Shown here piece by piece: positions 1-7,219 of a stretch of 16,266 nt of DNA. The notes under the pieces were generated by a model. That model made no database searches and had not been told where the DNA came from. It saw only the letters and a program-made list of their open reading frames with translations. Both the position numbers and the translations under genes were made by a program. Source of the stretch: Bacteroidales bacterium UBA5621 (GTDB lineage: Bacteria; Bacteroidota; Bacteroidia; Bacteroidales; VadinHA17); assembly GCA_002424525.1 (NCBI GenBank), contig DIKJ01000207.1, positions 1 to 16,266 of the forward strand, read 5' to 3'. Numbering within the stretch: position 1 is the first letter of the stretch; each line of letters opens with the position of its first letter.

Positions 1-543
1 CTCTCTTTCTATCCTGAATTCCAGGAGTGTCCCGCTATAGTTTTCGACGGAGGTCTCTATTGAAAAGAGCGCTGATGAATCTGTTAATGCATCCAGCTCA
101 AAGGGCATTGTGTCGAGAAAGGCAGGAGTTTGCCAGTCGTTGTAAACGAACTCCTTCCCTTTTTCGAAGAATATCGAGAACTGTCCACCTTCGGGGCCGA
201 GCCATAACCTCTCCTCGCCGCCGAAAGCATTAATATGGGGCAGGATCTGGCGGGAAGCGATCAGTTCGTGATTAATCCAGCCGAAGCTGAAACCGCTGTC
301 GCCGGACGATGTGCTTGTCATTACCCTTCCCTGCCAGCCGGGAACAATCACAATTGATGCTTTATTATTTTTCAGTTCGAGGATGTCGGTGTGTTTTTTC
401 AGGAAGTCCCTGTTGTAGCCGTATTGTTGCAAGGTGTCTGTTGTCATCGTTGTGTCTTTTTGACGGTTTTTCTCTTTTCCGGATGGTCCTGCACATGAAG
501 AGAGGAGCAGGGAAAAGATAAGGAAAGTTGTAAGATCTTTCAT
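1..543 (-). CDS. Putative lipoprotein, N-terminal part (cut by window edge); possibly DUF6786-like
   Basis: The minus strand is open from an ATG at 543 to the first base of the window, giving 181 residues with no stop, so the gene continues outside. The product begins MKDLTTFLIFSLLLSSC, a hydrophobic signal sequence ending in a lipobox with the lipidated Cys at residue 17, so it is probably an exported lipoprotein. A polar, Thr/Lys-rich linker follows. The mature region then contains a GWQGRVMTSTSSGDSG stretch, FGWINHELI and a GGEERLWLGPEGGQFS stretch, which suggest a beta-sandwich resembling mutarotase-like folds. From memory this looks like a Bacteroidetes lipoprotein family (DUF6786); I am only moderately sure of the name. 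The function is unknown. The gene is divergent from the rlmN-type gene. The reading frame and signal peptide are clear; the family assignment is not. Confidence 0.75.
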   Translation of the reverse strand, partial: MKDLTTFLIFSLLLSSCAGPSGKEKNRQKDTTMTTDTLQQYGYNRDFLKKHTDILELKNNKASIVIVPGWQGRVMTSTSSGDSGFSFGWINHELIASRQILPHINAFGGEERLWLGPEGGQFSIFFEKGKEFVYNDWQTPAFLDTMPFELDALTDSSALFSIETSVENYSGTLLEFRIERE

Positions 544-724
544 TGGAAGGGGGGTAAATGGAGTATTTAAATTATGTTTTGTTACCAGGCACGGATTACA
601 CTTCATTTCGTTCGGTTAAATCGGCGCCAACGAAGCCAGCCAATACCAGCAACAGTGTCAAAGTTAGGGAAATATTACGTTACAGCTAGCGATCCATCGG
701 ATTTCAGAGTATTTTTGCACAAAT
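544..724. promoter_or_regulatory. Divergent promoter region between the lipoprotein and rlmN-type genes
   Basis: This 181-bp gap separates two divergent starts and must hold both promoters. On the plus strand TATTTTTG (710-717) matches the Bacteroidetes -7 element TAnnTTTG and lies only 7 nt before the ATG at 725. On the minus strand TAACTTTG (666-659) matches the same consensus, 115 nt before the lipoprotein start. I see no clear -33 TTTG at the usual 19-21 nt spacing for either, so both are motif matches only. No Shine-Dalgarno-like sequence precedes either start. Confidence 0.4.
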
Positions 725-1747
725 ATGGACATGGAGAAAGTAAGCCTTTGCGGATTGTCCGCTGATGAAATACACGATCTGATCAAACCAGGCGGGTTCA
801 GTTACTCTCATGCTCTTAAGATTGCAAACAGCATATACAAAAAGGGGACGACTGATCTGCTGATGGTACCGGGGATACCCAAAAAGTTAAAACATGAACT
901 TGAGTCACTCGCTATTGCCGGACTATTTAAACCTGTATCTTCCCTCAAGTCCTCCGACAACACCATAAAATACCTTTTCAGGAACAGTAAAGGCTTAAAC
1001 TACGAAACAGTGTATATTCCTGATAAAAAGCGCAATACAGCTTGCGTTTCAACCCAGTCGGGGTGCCGGATGGGATGTCCCTTCTGTGTCACGGGAAGCT
1101 ATGGTTTTCATGGCGATCTGACAGCCGGCGAGATCATCAACCAGGTAATAAGTCTGCCTGATGCTGACAAGGTTACCCATGTGGTATTCATGGGGATGGG
1201 CGAGCCACTGGATAATACTGATAATGTGATGAAAGCCTGTGAAATACTGACGGCTGAATGGGGTATGGCGATCAGTCCGCGCAATGTGACCGTATCAACA
1301 ATAGGCATTGAGCCGGAGATCAGGAGATTCCTCGAGAAGTGCGAATGCAACCTTACCCTCAGTCTCTTTTCACCTTTCACAGAGGAGAGGGGAGCAGTTG
1401 TGGCTGTTGAAAACAGGTATCCCGTTAACAAGGTCCTTCAGATAATGAAGGAGCATCCTTTAAAGAAGAGAAGGCGCATGAGTGTGGCCTACATTATGAT
1501 CAGCGGATTGAATGATACCGAAAGACATCTGGATGCCCTGAAAAAACTGCTGGATGGTTCGGATATCAGGGTCAACCTGATACCCTTTCATCCTCCTCCG
1601 GGCGATAAGCATCTCTCTTCATCTGAGGAGAGGATGCAGTATTTCAGGCACGAGCTGGTTGTCTCGGGTATTTCCGCATCGGTTCGGCGGTCGAGGGGAG
1701 CAGATATATCGGCGGCCTGCGGCCTGCTGGCCTCCGGGCTTGCCTAG
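725..1747 (+). CDS. rlmN: RlmN-family radical SAM 23S rRNA (adenine-2503-C2) methyltransferase
   Basis: RlmN methylates C2 of A2503 in 23S rRNA (and A37 in some tRNAs) by radical SAM chemistry that uses a methyl-Cys intermediate. The protein is 340 aa, usual for the family. The 4Fe-4S motif CX3CX2C is at C114, C118 and C121. The Cys corresponding to E. coli C118 is C107, and the second catalytic Cys is C332 in SRGADISAACG. The SAM-binding GMGEP is at 157-161, and FHGDLTAGEIINQV follows the cluster as in Bacteroidetes RlmN. One oddity is SLFSPF at 213-218, where I recall a conserved SLHSPF/SLHA, so a usual His is Phe. RFHAIPG is also changed to PFHPPPG. This could therefore be a divergent paralogue rather than the housekeeping copy. 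A second ATG at 731 could be the true start; both fit. The gene converges on and overlaps the GNAT gene by 4 nt. Confidence 0.85.
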   Translation: MDMEKVSLCGLSADEIHDLIKPGGFSYSHALKIANSIYKKGTTDLLMVPGIPKKLKHELESLAIAGLFKPVSSLKSSDNTIKYLFRNSKGLNYETVYIPDKKRNTACVSTQSGCRMGCPFCVTGSYGFHGDLTAGEIINQVISLPDADKVTHVVFMGMGEPLDNTDNVMKACEILTAEWGMAISPRNVTVSTIGIEPEIRRFLEKCECNLTLSLFSPFTEERGAVVAVENRYPVNKVLQIMKEHPLKKRRRMSVAYIMISGLNDTERHLDALKKLLDGSDIRVNLIPFHPPPGDKHLSSSEERMQYFRHELVVSGISASVRRSRGADISAACGLLASGLA

Positions 1748-2262
1748 CTGTTTATCAGCTGGAAGAAATGCTCATCGATATACCCGCCGGTTGTCCTTAC
1801 CCAGTCTTTCTTGATCCCGGCTTCGACGAAGCCGACTTTCCTGAAGAGATCGATGCTTTCGCAATTATTTGCGAGTATGTTACAGAACAGCTGATGGAGC
1901 TGAAGGGTGTTGAAGCAGTAATCGATGAGGCATCTGAGCGACATCGATGCATAACCTTTCCTCCTGTAAGCCTCATTGGCTATCAGTATCCCCACTCCGG
2001 CCCTTTTATGGAACGGATCGAAATCAAAAATATCGATAGTCCCTATCGTAATGTTGTCGGCAACATGGTCGATCATGAGCCGAAGCTGTCCCGCTTCATA
2101 AATACTCTTGTGGGAGTTCTTCAGATAGCGCTTGAGCGTGAACTTCGAGTAAGGTGTCAGCGTATTGCTGATCTGCCAGTACGAGTGGTTGTTCTCCCAC
2201 TCGTACAGCAGTTCCAGATCCTCAGGCTCGAGAGCCCTGAGCCTTATTTCCTTATATTTCAT
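1744..2262 (-). CDS. GNAT-family N-acetyltransferase (RimJ/SpeG-like)
   Basis: This 172-aa protein has the layout of the RimJ/RimL/SpeG branch of GNAT enzymes, which transfer acetyl from acetyl-CoA to an amine. It starts with LRALEPEDLELLYEWENN (beta1-alpha1). It has the acetyl-CoA pyrophosphate-binding loop YRRKGYAS at 99-106 (the R/QxxGxA/G motif) and the usual late motif NNCESIDLFRKVGF at 132-145. The closest well-known look-alike is spermidine acetyltransferase SpeG, but the substrate cannot be read from sequence. It has no signal peptide and should be cytoplasmic. The start at 2262 is 19 nt after the stop of the 842-aa PorE-like gene on the same strand, so it is probably the last gene of that transcript. 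Its TAG stop overlaps the rlmN-type TAG on the other strand. Confidence 0.85.
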   Translation of the reverse strand: MKYKEIRLRALEPEDLELLYEWENNHSYWQISNTLTPYSKFTLKRYLKNSHKSIYEAGQLRLMIDHVADNITIGTIDIFDFDPFHKRAGVGILIANEAYRRKGYASMSLRCLIDYCFNTLQLHQLFCNILANNCESIDLFRKVGFVEAGIKKDWVRTTGGYIDEHFFQLINS

Positions 2263-2281
2263 TTCCAGTGTCTGGTCTTAA

Positions 2282-4810
2282 TCATTCGCCGACCCTAATG
2301 TTAATCTCCCTTATGAATGCATCGGGATATCCTGATTCCTTAAGTTTTCCGATCGCGGCTTTTGCCTGGTTGTAAGTCGCATACTCACCATACACATATT
2401 TGAAGAGTCCGTCCTCGGCTTTAATCTCCCTTATTCCCTCCAACCCCCTGAATACTGATGGGATGTTCAGAGGATTACTGGTAGCCTGCAGTTGTATTGT
2501 GTAGACTCTTCGTGTAACTGCTTGTTTTTCAGCTGCATCGGGCAAGAGGATCGATCTGGACTCGTTATTCAGGTCGTACTGATTTACTATATATGCATCT
2601 TTCAGCCCCTTATCCCTCAGATAACCGAGATATTTTACGGCATCGGGACGGTTAGAGAAGGTTCCGAGAACATACATTGTGTAATCCTCCACATTAATGA
2701 GTCTTACGAACAGCATCTCATCCGTGATCAGGTTGCTGAAGTACCCGGGTGAGAGTCTCTCCTTTGTTTTTGAAAGGATGATGCTGTATCTCATCGAGTA
2801 TGGTTGTCTGAGGTGTTCGGGGGTATAGACCTCCTGACGAATTACCACTCCGGTTTTCGGAGCCTGGATGCCGAATGTTACCCGCCTGTTATACTGTCTT
2901 CCTTCAGGATTATCGGTTCCGTCGAGGTTTGTATTAACAGCTGCGTAGTCGGTCTTTCCGAAGGCTTTCTTGACAAAACGTGAAGCAGGCATTCCTGAAG
3001 CGGTAAAGTAATCGATAACGGCCTGAGCCCTTCTGTCGGCCAGTCTCCTGTTATATTCGGTGGGGCCTTTGGCATCGGTATAACCAGCTACCTCTATAGT
3101 AAGTTCAGGGTGGTTGATCATGATATTCCTGAGTGTTTCAAGTCCGGGTCTCGCTCCGTCGGTTATCGCGTAGCTGTCGAACTCGAACAGGATATTCTTA
3201 ACGGCAAGGAACTCACCTGCGTAGACCCTCTCAGGTACAAGTGAAGCGTTGAATGCGATATACTTGCTCAGGTAATAGAGAGGTATACTCAGGTTTATCG
3301 TATCGGTCTGATAGCCTGAATGGCTGACAAACACCTGGTAATCTCCCGGTTTGATATCAAAACTGAATGATCCGCCAGATTCCACCGTAACCTCCTGCAG
3401 CATTTTCCTGGCCTTGATATCGTTCACTCTTACCCGAGCCTGTTCGGGATTGACCTCCATGCCGTCCTCCAGGGTAATGGTTCCTGCTGCCAGTGTGATC
3501 TCGTCAGCCGGGTCGATGGCGACGATGGCATAGATATTCCTTTCGTTGGTCCTGCTGTCGAGCCTGCTGGCGATAAATCCGGGGGCATTGTTGTTAAGGA
3601 CGAAGAACAGGTTTTCGGAGACGTTGTTGAAGGCGTATGGCATTCCAACGGGCTGGGTCCATCCGCCTCCACGGAAGGTTGACCTGAAGACATCATATCC
3701 TCCCATGCTGATATGCCCGACAGAGCTGAAGAGGAGGGCATCATCGTCAGGGTCGTAGAACGGTGTGTTCTCATCATAAGGTGTGTTTATCACATTACCG
3801 AGGTTCTCGGGCCTTTCCCATGTCCCGTCGGGCGCTCTCTGTGATTTCCATATATCGAGTTCCCCTTCCCCTCCCGGACGGTTGCTGGAGAAATAGATTG
3901 TCCTGCCGTCGGGGGTGATAAAGCCATGCGCCTCCCAATAGATTGTGTTTACATTTCTTCCCACACTCCTGATCCTCGACCAGGTGGCACCTTTCCTTTC
4001 ACTCATGTAGAGGTTGCCGTCGCCCCCGTCGTCCATAAAAAGGATCAGCAGGTTCCCGTTCCGGGTTATGGAATTTGAATAGAGCCTGTCGAACCCTCCG
4101 AGCTGCTGGGTTATATTGACAGGTTCATTCCAGCTTTCGGTTCTGGCTGGTTTGTACGAGCACCAGATCTGTGTTTTTCCGTCTTTAAGTACAGTGAAAA
4201 CAAAAACCGAATCATTTCTTGCCAGCACCGGGTTGATTGCACCGGGGTAATTGACCAGCCAGGGTGCAAACAATTCGGAGACGACCGTCAGGGGTTTCTT
4301 CTTCATCTCGATGGCGTAGCGGCTGTTCCTGATCTGCAGGTCAATATATTCCTCCCTGAAGGTGTCGGCATCAGTAAGGTTTTTCCTCACCTCAGTAAAA
4401 AGGGTGACTGCTTTTTGAAGACTATCGTTTGCATGGTAGGCCATGGCAAGATAGAACTTTGTGTCGGGCGGAGCCTTCACCCCATATTCAATATACTCCT
4501 TTTTATTTCCGGCGACATTCTCCGAAGCCTTTTTGAGAAGCTGAAGGGCTTCTGCCTTCCTTCCGTCCATGTTGAGATAACATATACCAAGCTTCGCGGC
4601 CAGGTTATTATTGTCGGGATTTGCCCTGAAAAGGGGCTCATACAGACTGGCAGCAACCGCATAATTCTCATCATTATAATATGATACGTCGGCATTCTGA
4701 ACAGCTCTAATAAATTCTCTCGACGGGGCTTCCTGGGCGTTCAGGGCAATAACCCGCCAGATGAGAACTGAAAAGACAAGAATCCTTTTCAATGGGTAGA
4801 AATGTTTCAT
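2282..4810 (-). CDS. PorE-like envelope protein: TPR, PD40 propeller, CRD, OmpA, two SPOR-like repeats
   Basis: The 842-aa product has a signal peptide (residues 1-26, ending ALNAQ), so it acts in the periplasm or at the outer membrane. Domains in order are: TPR-like helices (about 35-165); PD40/WD40-like propeller (about 185-430) with blades such as DGRTIYFSSNRPGGEGELDI and GHISMGGYDVF; a carboxypeptidase-regulatory/CNA-B-like beta-domain (about 440-530); an OmpA C-terminal domain (about 535-650); and two SPOR-like repeats (about 670-745 and 768-842). In the OmpA domain D579 (GYTD) and R594 lie 15 residues apart, as the diaminopimelate-binding Asp and Arg do in known family members, so peptidoglycan binding is expected. 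TPR-propeller-CRD-OmpA is the plan of PorE from the type IX secretion system; the SPOR pair is extra. It is the last of four paralogues in a row and sits directly upstream of the GNAT gene. The domain calls are firm; the role is inferred. Confidence 0.88.
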   Translation of the reverse strand: MKHFYPLKRILVFSVLIWRVIALNAQEAPSREFIRAVQNADVSYYNDENYAVAASLYEPLFRANPDNNNLAAKLGICYLNMDGRKAEALQLLKKASENVAGNKKEYIEYGVKAPPDTKFYLAMAYHANDSLQKAVTLFTEVRKNLTDADTFREEYIDLQIRNSRYAIEMKKKPLTVVSELFAPWLVNYPGAINPVLARNDSVFVFTVLKDGKTQIWCSYKPARTESWNEPVNITQQLGGFDRLYSNSITRNGNLLILFMDDGGDGNLYMSERKGATWSRIRSVGRNVNTIYWEAHGFITPDGRTIYFSSNRPGGEGELDIWKSQRAPDGTWERPENLGNVINTPYDENTPFYDPDDDALLFSSVGHISMGGYDVFRSTFRGGGWTQPVGMPYAFNNVSENLFFVLNNNAPGFIASRLDSRTNERNIYAIVAIDPADEITLAAGTITLEDGMEVNPEQARVRVNDIKARKMLQEVTVESGGSFSFDIKPGDYQVFVSHSGYQTDTINLSIPLYYLSKYIAFNASLVPERVYAGEFLAVKNILFEFDSYAITDGARPGLETLRNIMINHPELTIEVAGYTDAKGPTEYNRRLADRRAQAVIDYFTASGMPASRFVKKAFGKTDYAAVNTNLDGTDNPEGRQYNRRVTFGIQAPKTGVVIRQEVYTPEHLRQPYSMRYSIILSKTKERLSPGYFSNLITDEMLFVRLINVEDYTMYVLGTFSNRPDAVKYLGYLRDKGLKDAYIVNQYDLNNESRSILLPDAAEKQAVTRRVYTIQLQATSNPLNIPSVFRGLEGIREIKAEDGLFKYVYGEYATYNQAKAAIGKLKESGYPDAFIREINIRVGE

Positions 4811-4970
4811 GGGCTTAAGTTTTTATTTGAAAGAAAACCATATTCCGGGGCATTATGTTGTTTTTATGTTGTTAAAGACCGAAGTCGGAAGACCGAAGTC
4901 CGAAGTCGGAAGTCGGAAGACCGAGTACCCAGCATCCAGCACCCAGCATCCAGCACCAAAGTTTCTCTAT
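4811..4970. other. Intergenic spacer carrying heptamer array A
   Basis: These 160 bp lie between the stop of the 732-aa gene and the start of the 842-aa gene, both on the minus strand. About half is the heptamer array at 4875-4958. The remainder, 4811-4874, is AT-rich leader next to the 842-aa start. I find no TAnnTTTG match on the minus strand here and no stem followed by a T-run, so read-through from the upstream gene is likely. Confidence 0.6.
4875..4958. repeat. Heptanucleotide mosaic array A (12 units, two unit families)
   Basis: Twelve consecutive 7-bp units fill this stretch without a break in register. Units 1-7 (4875-4923) are AAGACCG, AAGTCGG, AAGACCG, AAGTCCG, AAGTCGG, AAGTCGG and AAGACCG, i.e. 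AAGWCSG. Units 8-12 (4924-4958) are AGTACCC, AGCATCC, AGCACCC, AGCATCC and AGCACCA, roughly AGYAYCM. The changeover keeps the 7-bp phase. The array ends 12 bp from the stop codon of the 732-aa gene, so it would lie at the start of that gene's 3' untranslated region. I see no hairpin in it. Confidence 0.93.
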
Positions 4971-7169
4971 TCATCTGATCAGGACTTTTACCTCTCTCAC
5001 AAATGCATCCTCGAATTCCTTATCCTTTATTTCCTCAAGAACTTTTGCCGCTTCTAAGAAAGTATTAAACTTCCCATAAAGATAGTGATAAAGCCCGTCG
5101 ATCTCCTCAGTCTCCCTGACACCGCTGTAACCGCGGAATACTATATTCATGTCCACCCGTATTTTTGTGGCTTTCAGCTGGATAGTGAAATACACCTGAT
5201 CTCTTACGGGCCTGTCGCCGGGTATTCTGGAGACCTTCTTGATGAACAGGTCGTCGGGATATCCTTTCATTATCAGATCATCCTTGTGGGCGTATGCCTC
5301 TTCCCTCGTCAGGAACTCCCCTGTAGTGTACCTGTAAAACAGATCGTTCTCGTTATATATGACCTTTATATCAGATACGTACCTGAAGTAGCTGATATCC
5401 GCAGGGTTATACAGGGCCATTACCTGCACGGTGTAGTAGAGGATCTCTGAATCGGCGATCTTTGTATCACCTAAGTCGCTTACCTGCAGGTCACTGCGAA
5501 TCAATCCCGCGTCGATAGCGTCGGCAGGAGGTATGCTTGAGAGATCAATCCTTTCGTAATCCCCCGGCATGCCCAGGTAATCAGGATCTTTTTCAAGGTT
5601 AACGTCGAAGTTGAATATCTTCCTGTAGCTGTCAGCCGCTATTGCCGTGTCGATGGTATGTGTCAGATAACCTTCGCCTGTAAACGAGATCCTGAATTTC
5701 CCTGCAGCGACAATAAAGTTATACTGACCGGTAAGTTTGTTGGGATACCCCACATCAAGAGTGTCTCCCTTTGTTCTGTCTGTAAGGTGAATAGCATATT
5801 TCTCATCAAAAGCGACTACTGTATCCTGAAGACTCACTGTGCCCCTTATCTCAAATATCTTATTTTCTCCTGCAGTAGTGAAATCCAGAAAATAGATATC
5901 CCACTTCTTATAATCCGTTCTCTGTGAGTAAAATCCGTACCGTCCGTTGTCCCAGGGCTGAAGGAATTTATCATCATCGGTGGTGTTTACGGGTGAGCCG
6001 AGGTTCTGAGGTGTTCCAAAGGTGTTCCATGTCTTCGGACTTTTGAAGATATCGAATCCTCCCATCGAACTATGCCCCTCTGAACTGAAATAGAGCAATG
6101 AATCGCTCAGGATCGTAAAGGGCGTGTCCTCGTTAAAGGGAGTGTTGACCGCAGCACCCAGGTTTACAGCAGGACCCCAGTCGCCCGTTGCATCCTTCTC
6201 GGACACATAAAGATCGAGTCCGCCGTGTCCCCCGGTGCGGTTACTGGTAAAATAGAGCCTCCTGCCGTCGGCAGAAACCGAAGCATGCGATTCGTAGAAT
6301 TTTGTATTGATATTTCTGTTAAGCCTTTTTACCGGGTTCCATTTTCCGTTCCTGTATTCTGCAGAATAGATGTTTCCATCGTAATTATCGCTCTTATAGA
6401 GGAACAGCTCGGTACCGTCGTGATTCAGTGAGCAGGACGAACAGTCCTCGCCGGCATTTATATCAGCGGTAATATCGACAGGCGGCTGCCATAGGCCATC
6501 CTGTTTAGTGGACCAGAGAATAACATTCAGCATGCCCCGCCGCTCAGTATAAACAAGCGTATTGCCGTCGTGGCTCACTGCAGGATTACCGTTGACCGCG
6601 CCCTGGTTGAGTCCTGATCCAAGCGTGGACATTATCATCGGAACCGGATTTTCCTGAAAAAGTGTTGCGTTCCTGCAGGCCTGCATTAGCTGGTCGACAA
6701 ACGCCAGATTCTTCATTTCTCCTTTTACCTCGGGTCCCGCAGCAAGTTTCTTGAAATTATTGAAAGTAGCGATGGCCAGATCGGGCTCATTATTGATCAT
6801 ATAGGCTTTAGCTAAGAAGAACCAGGCATCGAGCGGGGCTCTTTTCTCACTGTATGATTTGATCTTTGCCTTATAGGAAGTGCTCTTTACGGCAGATTCA
6901 AGATAGGGGATGGCCTTCTCTTTTTCGTCGGTGATGTTCAGATAGCTGGTCCCGATCTTATACCGGACATTTAAATTGTCAGGCGTCTCCAGCAGCAGGT
7001 AGAGAGGGTTCGCCATATCATAATCCTCATAGAGGTAATATGACTCGGCTTTGTTGAAGATCTTTTTTTTCTGGGATCTCGTCTGCGACCAGGCAGCAAC
7101 CGGGATAAGCAGGAACAAAACTATGAACTTCAGCCGGAAGGCGGTTATCTGTGCTCTGAATCTGATCAT
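4971..7169 (-). CDS. TPR/PD40 propeller protein with CRD-like domain and two SPOR-like repeats, no OmpA
   Basis: The product is 732 aa. The N-terminus MIRFRAQITAFRLKFIVLFL continues to AAWSQ, a signal peptide of about 29 residues, so it is exported. TPR-like helices occupy about 34-165. A PD40 propeller spans about 180-430, with SADGRRLYFTSNRTGGHGG and GHSSMGGFDIF blades matching its neighbours. A beta-rich CRD-like domain (about 437-530) and a 45-residue linker follow, then two SPOR-like repeats (577-647 and 658-732). Compared with the 842-aa protein it keeps the SPOR pair, but a short linker stands where the OmpA domain would be. SPOR domains generally bind glycan strands lacking stem peptides, so this protein could contact the cell wall without OmpA. 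The start at 7169 is chosen for the signal peptide; TATATTTG (7182-7175) lies 5 nt upstream. The exact function is unknown. Confidence 0.85.
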   Translation of the reverse strand: MIRFRAQITAFRLKFIVLFLLIPVAAWSQTRSQKKKIFNKAESYYLYEDYDMANPLYLLLETPDNLNVRYKIGTSYLNITDEKEKAIPYLESAVKSTSYKAKIKSYSEKRAPLDAWFFLAKAYMINNEPDLAIATFNNFKKLAAGPEVKGEMKNLAFVDQLMQACRNATLFQENPVPMIMSTLGSGLNQGAVNGNPAVSHDGNTLVYTERRGMLNVILWSTKQDGLWQPPVDITADINAGEDCSSCSLNHDGTELFLYKSDNYDGNIYSAEYRNGKWNPVKRLNRNINTKFYESHASVSADGRRLYFTSNRTGGHGGLDLYVSEKDATGDWGPAVNLGAAVNTPFNEDTPFTILSDSLLYFSSEGHSSMGGFDIFKSPKTWNTFGTPQNLGSPVNTTDDDKFLQPWDNGRYGFYSQRTDYKKWDIYFLDFTTAGENKIFEIRGTVSLQDTVVAFDEKYAIHLTDRTKGDTLDVGYPNKLTGQYNFIVAAGKFRISFTGEGYLTHTIDTAIAADSYRKIFNFDVNLEKDPDYLGMPGDYERIDLSSIPPADAIDAGLIRSDLQVSDLGDTKIADSEILYYTVQVMALYNPADISYFRYVSDIKVIYNENDLFYRYTTGEFLTREEAYAHKDDLIMKGYPDDLFIKKVSRIPGDRPVRDQVYFTIQLKATKIRVDMNIVFRGYSGVRETEEIDGLYHYLYGKFNTFLEAAKVLEEIKDKEFEDAFVREVKVLIR

Positions 7170-7174
7170 TTTAA

Positions 7175-7182
7175 CAAATATA
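7175..7182 (-). promoter_or_regulatory. Bacteroidetes -7 promoter-like element before the 732-aa gene
   Basis: The minus strand reads TATATTTG, an exact TAnnTTTG match, 5 nt before the ATG. The surrounding 50-bp spacer is AT-rich. No TTTG is seen at the -33 position. If it is used, transcription would start at or next to the start codon, giving a leaderless mRNA. Confidence 0.35.
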
Positions 7183-7219
7183 TAATACTTTTTTAAGAAC
7201 TGGTATAATGCGACAACTG

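Noticed and set aside
635..655. CCAGCC...CCAGCAA stretch as another heptamer array
   Set aside because: Only two imperfect copies, and the 7-bp register is not kept; chance similarity is likely.
1768..2298. Plus-strand open frame of 176 codons across the GNAT gene
   Set aside because: It is antisense to a recognisable acetyltransferase with all motifs; the plus-strand product resembles nothing.
2282..2510. C-terminal sorting domain for type IX secretion on the 842-aa protein
   Set aside because: The C-terminus aligns with the SPOR-like repeat of the neighbouring 732-aa protein rather than with a T9SS sorting domain.
4875..4958. Repeat array considered as a CRISPR array
   Set aside because: The units are 7 bp and directly adjacent with no spacers, and no cas gene is in the window.
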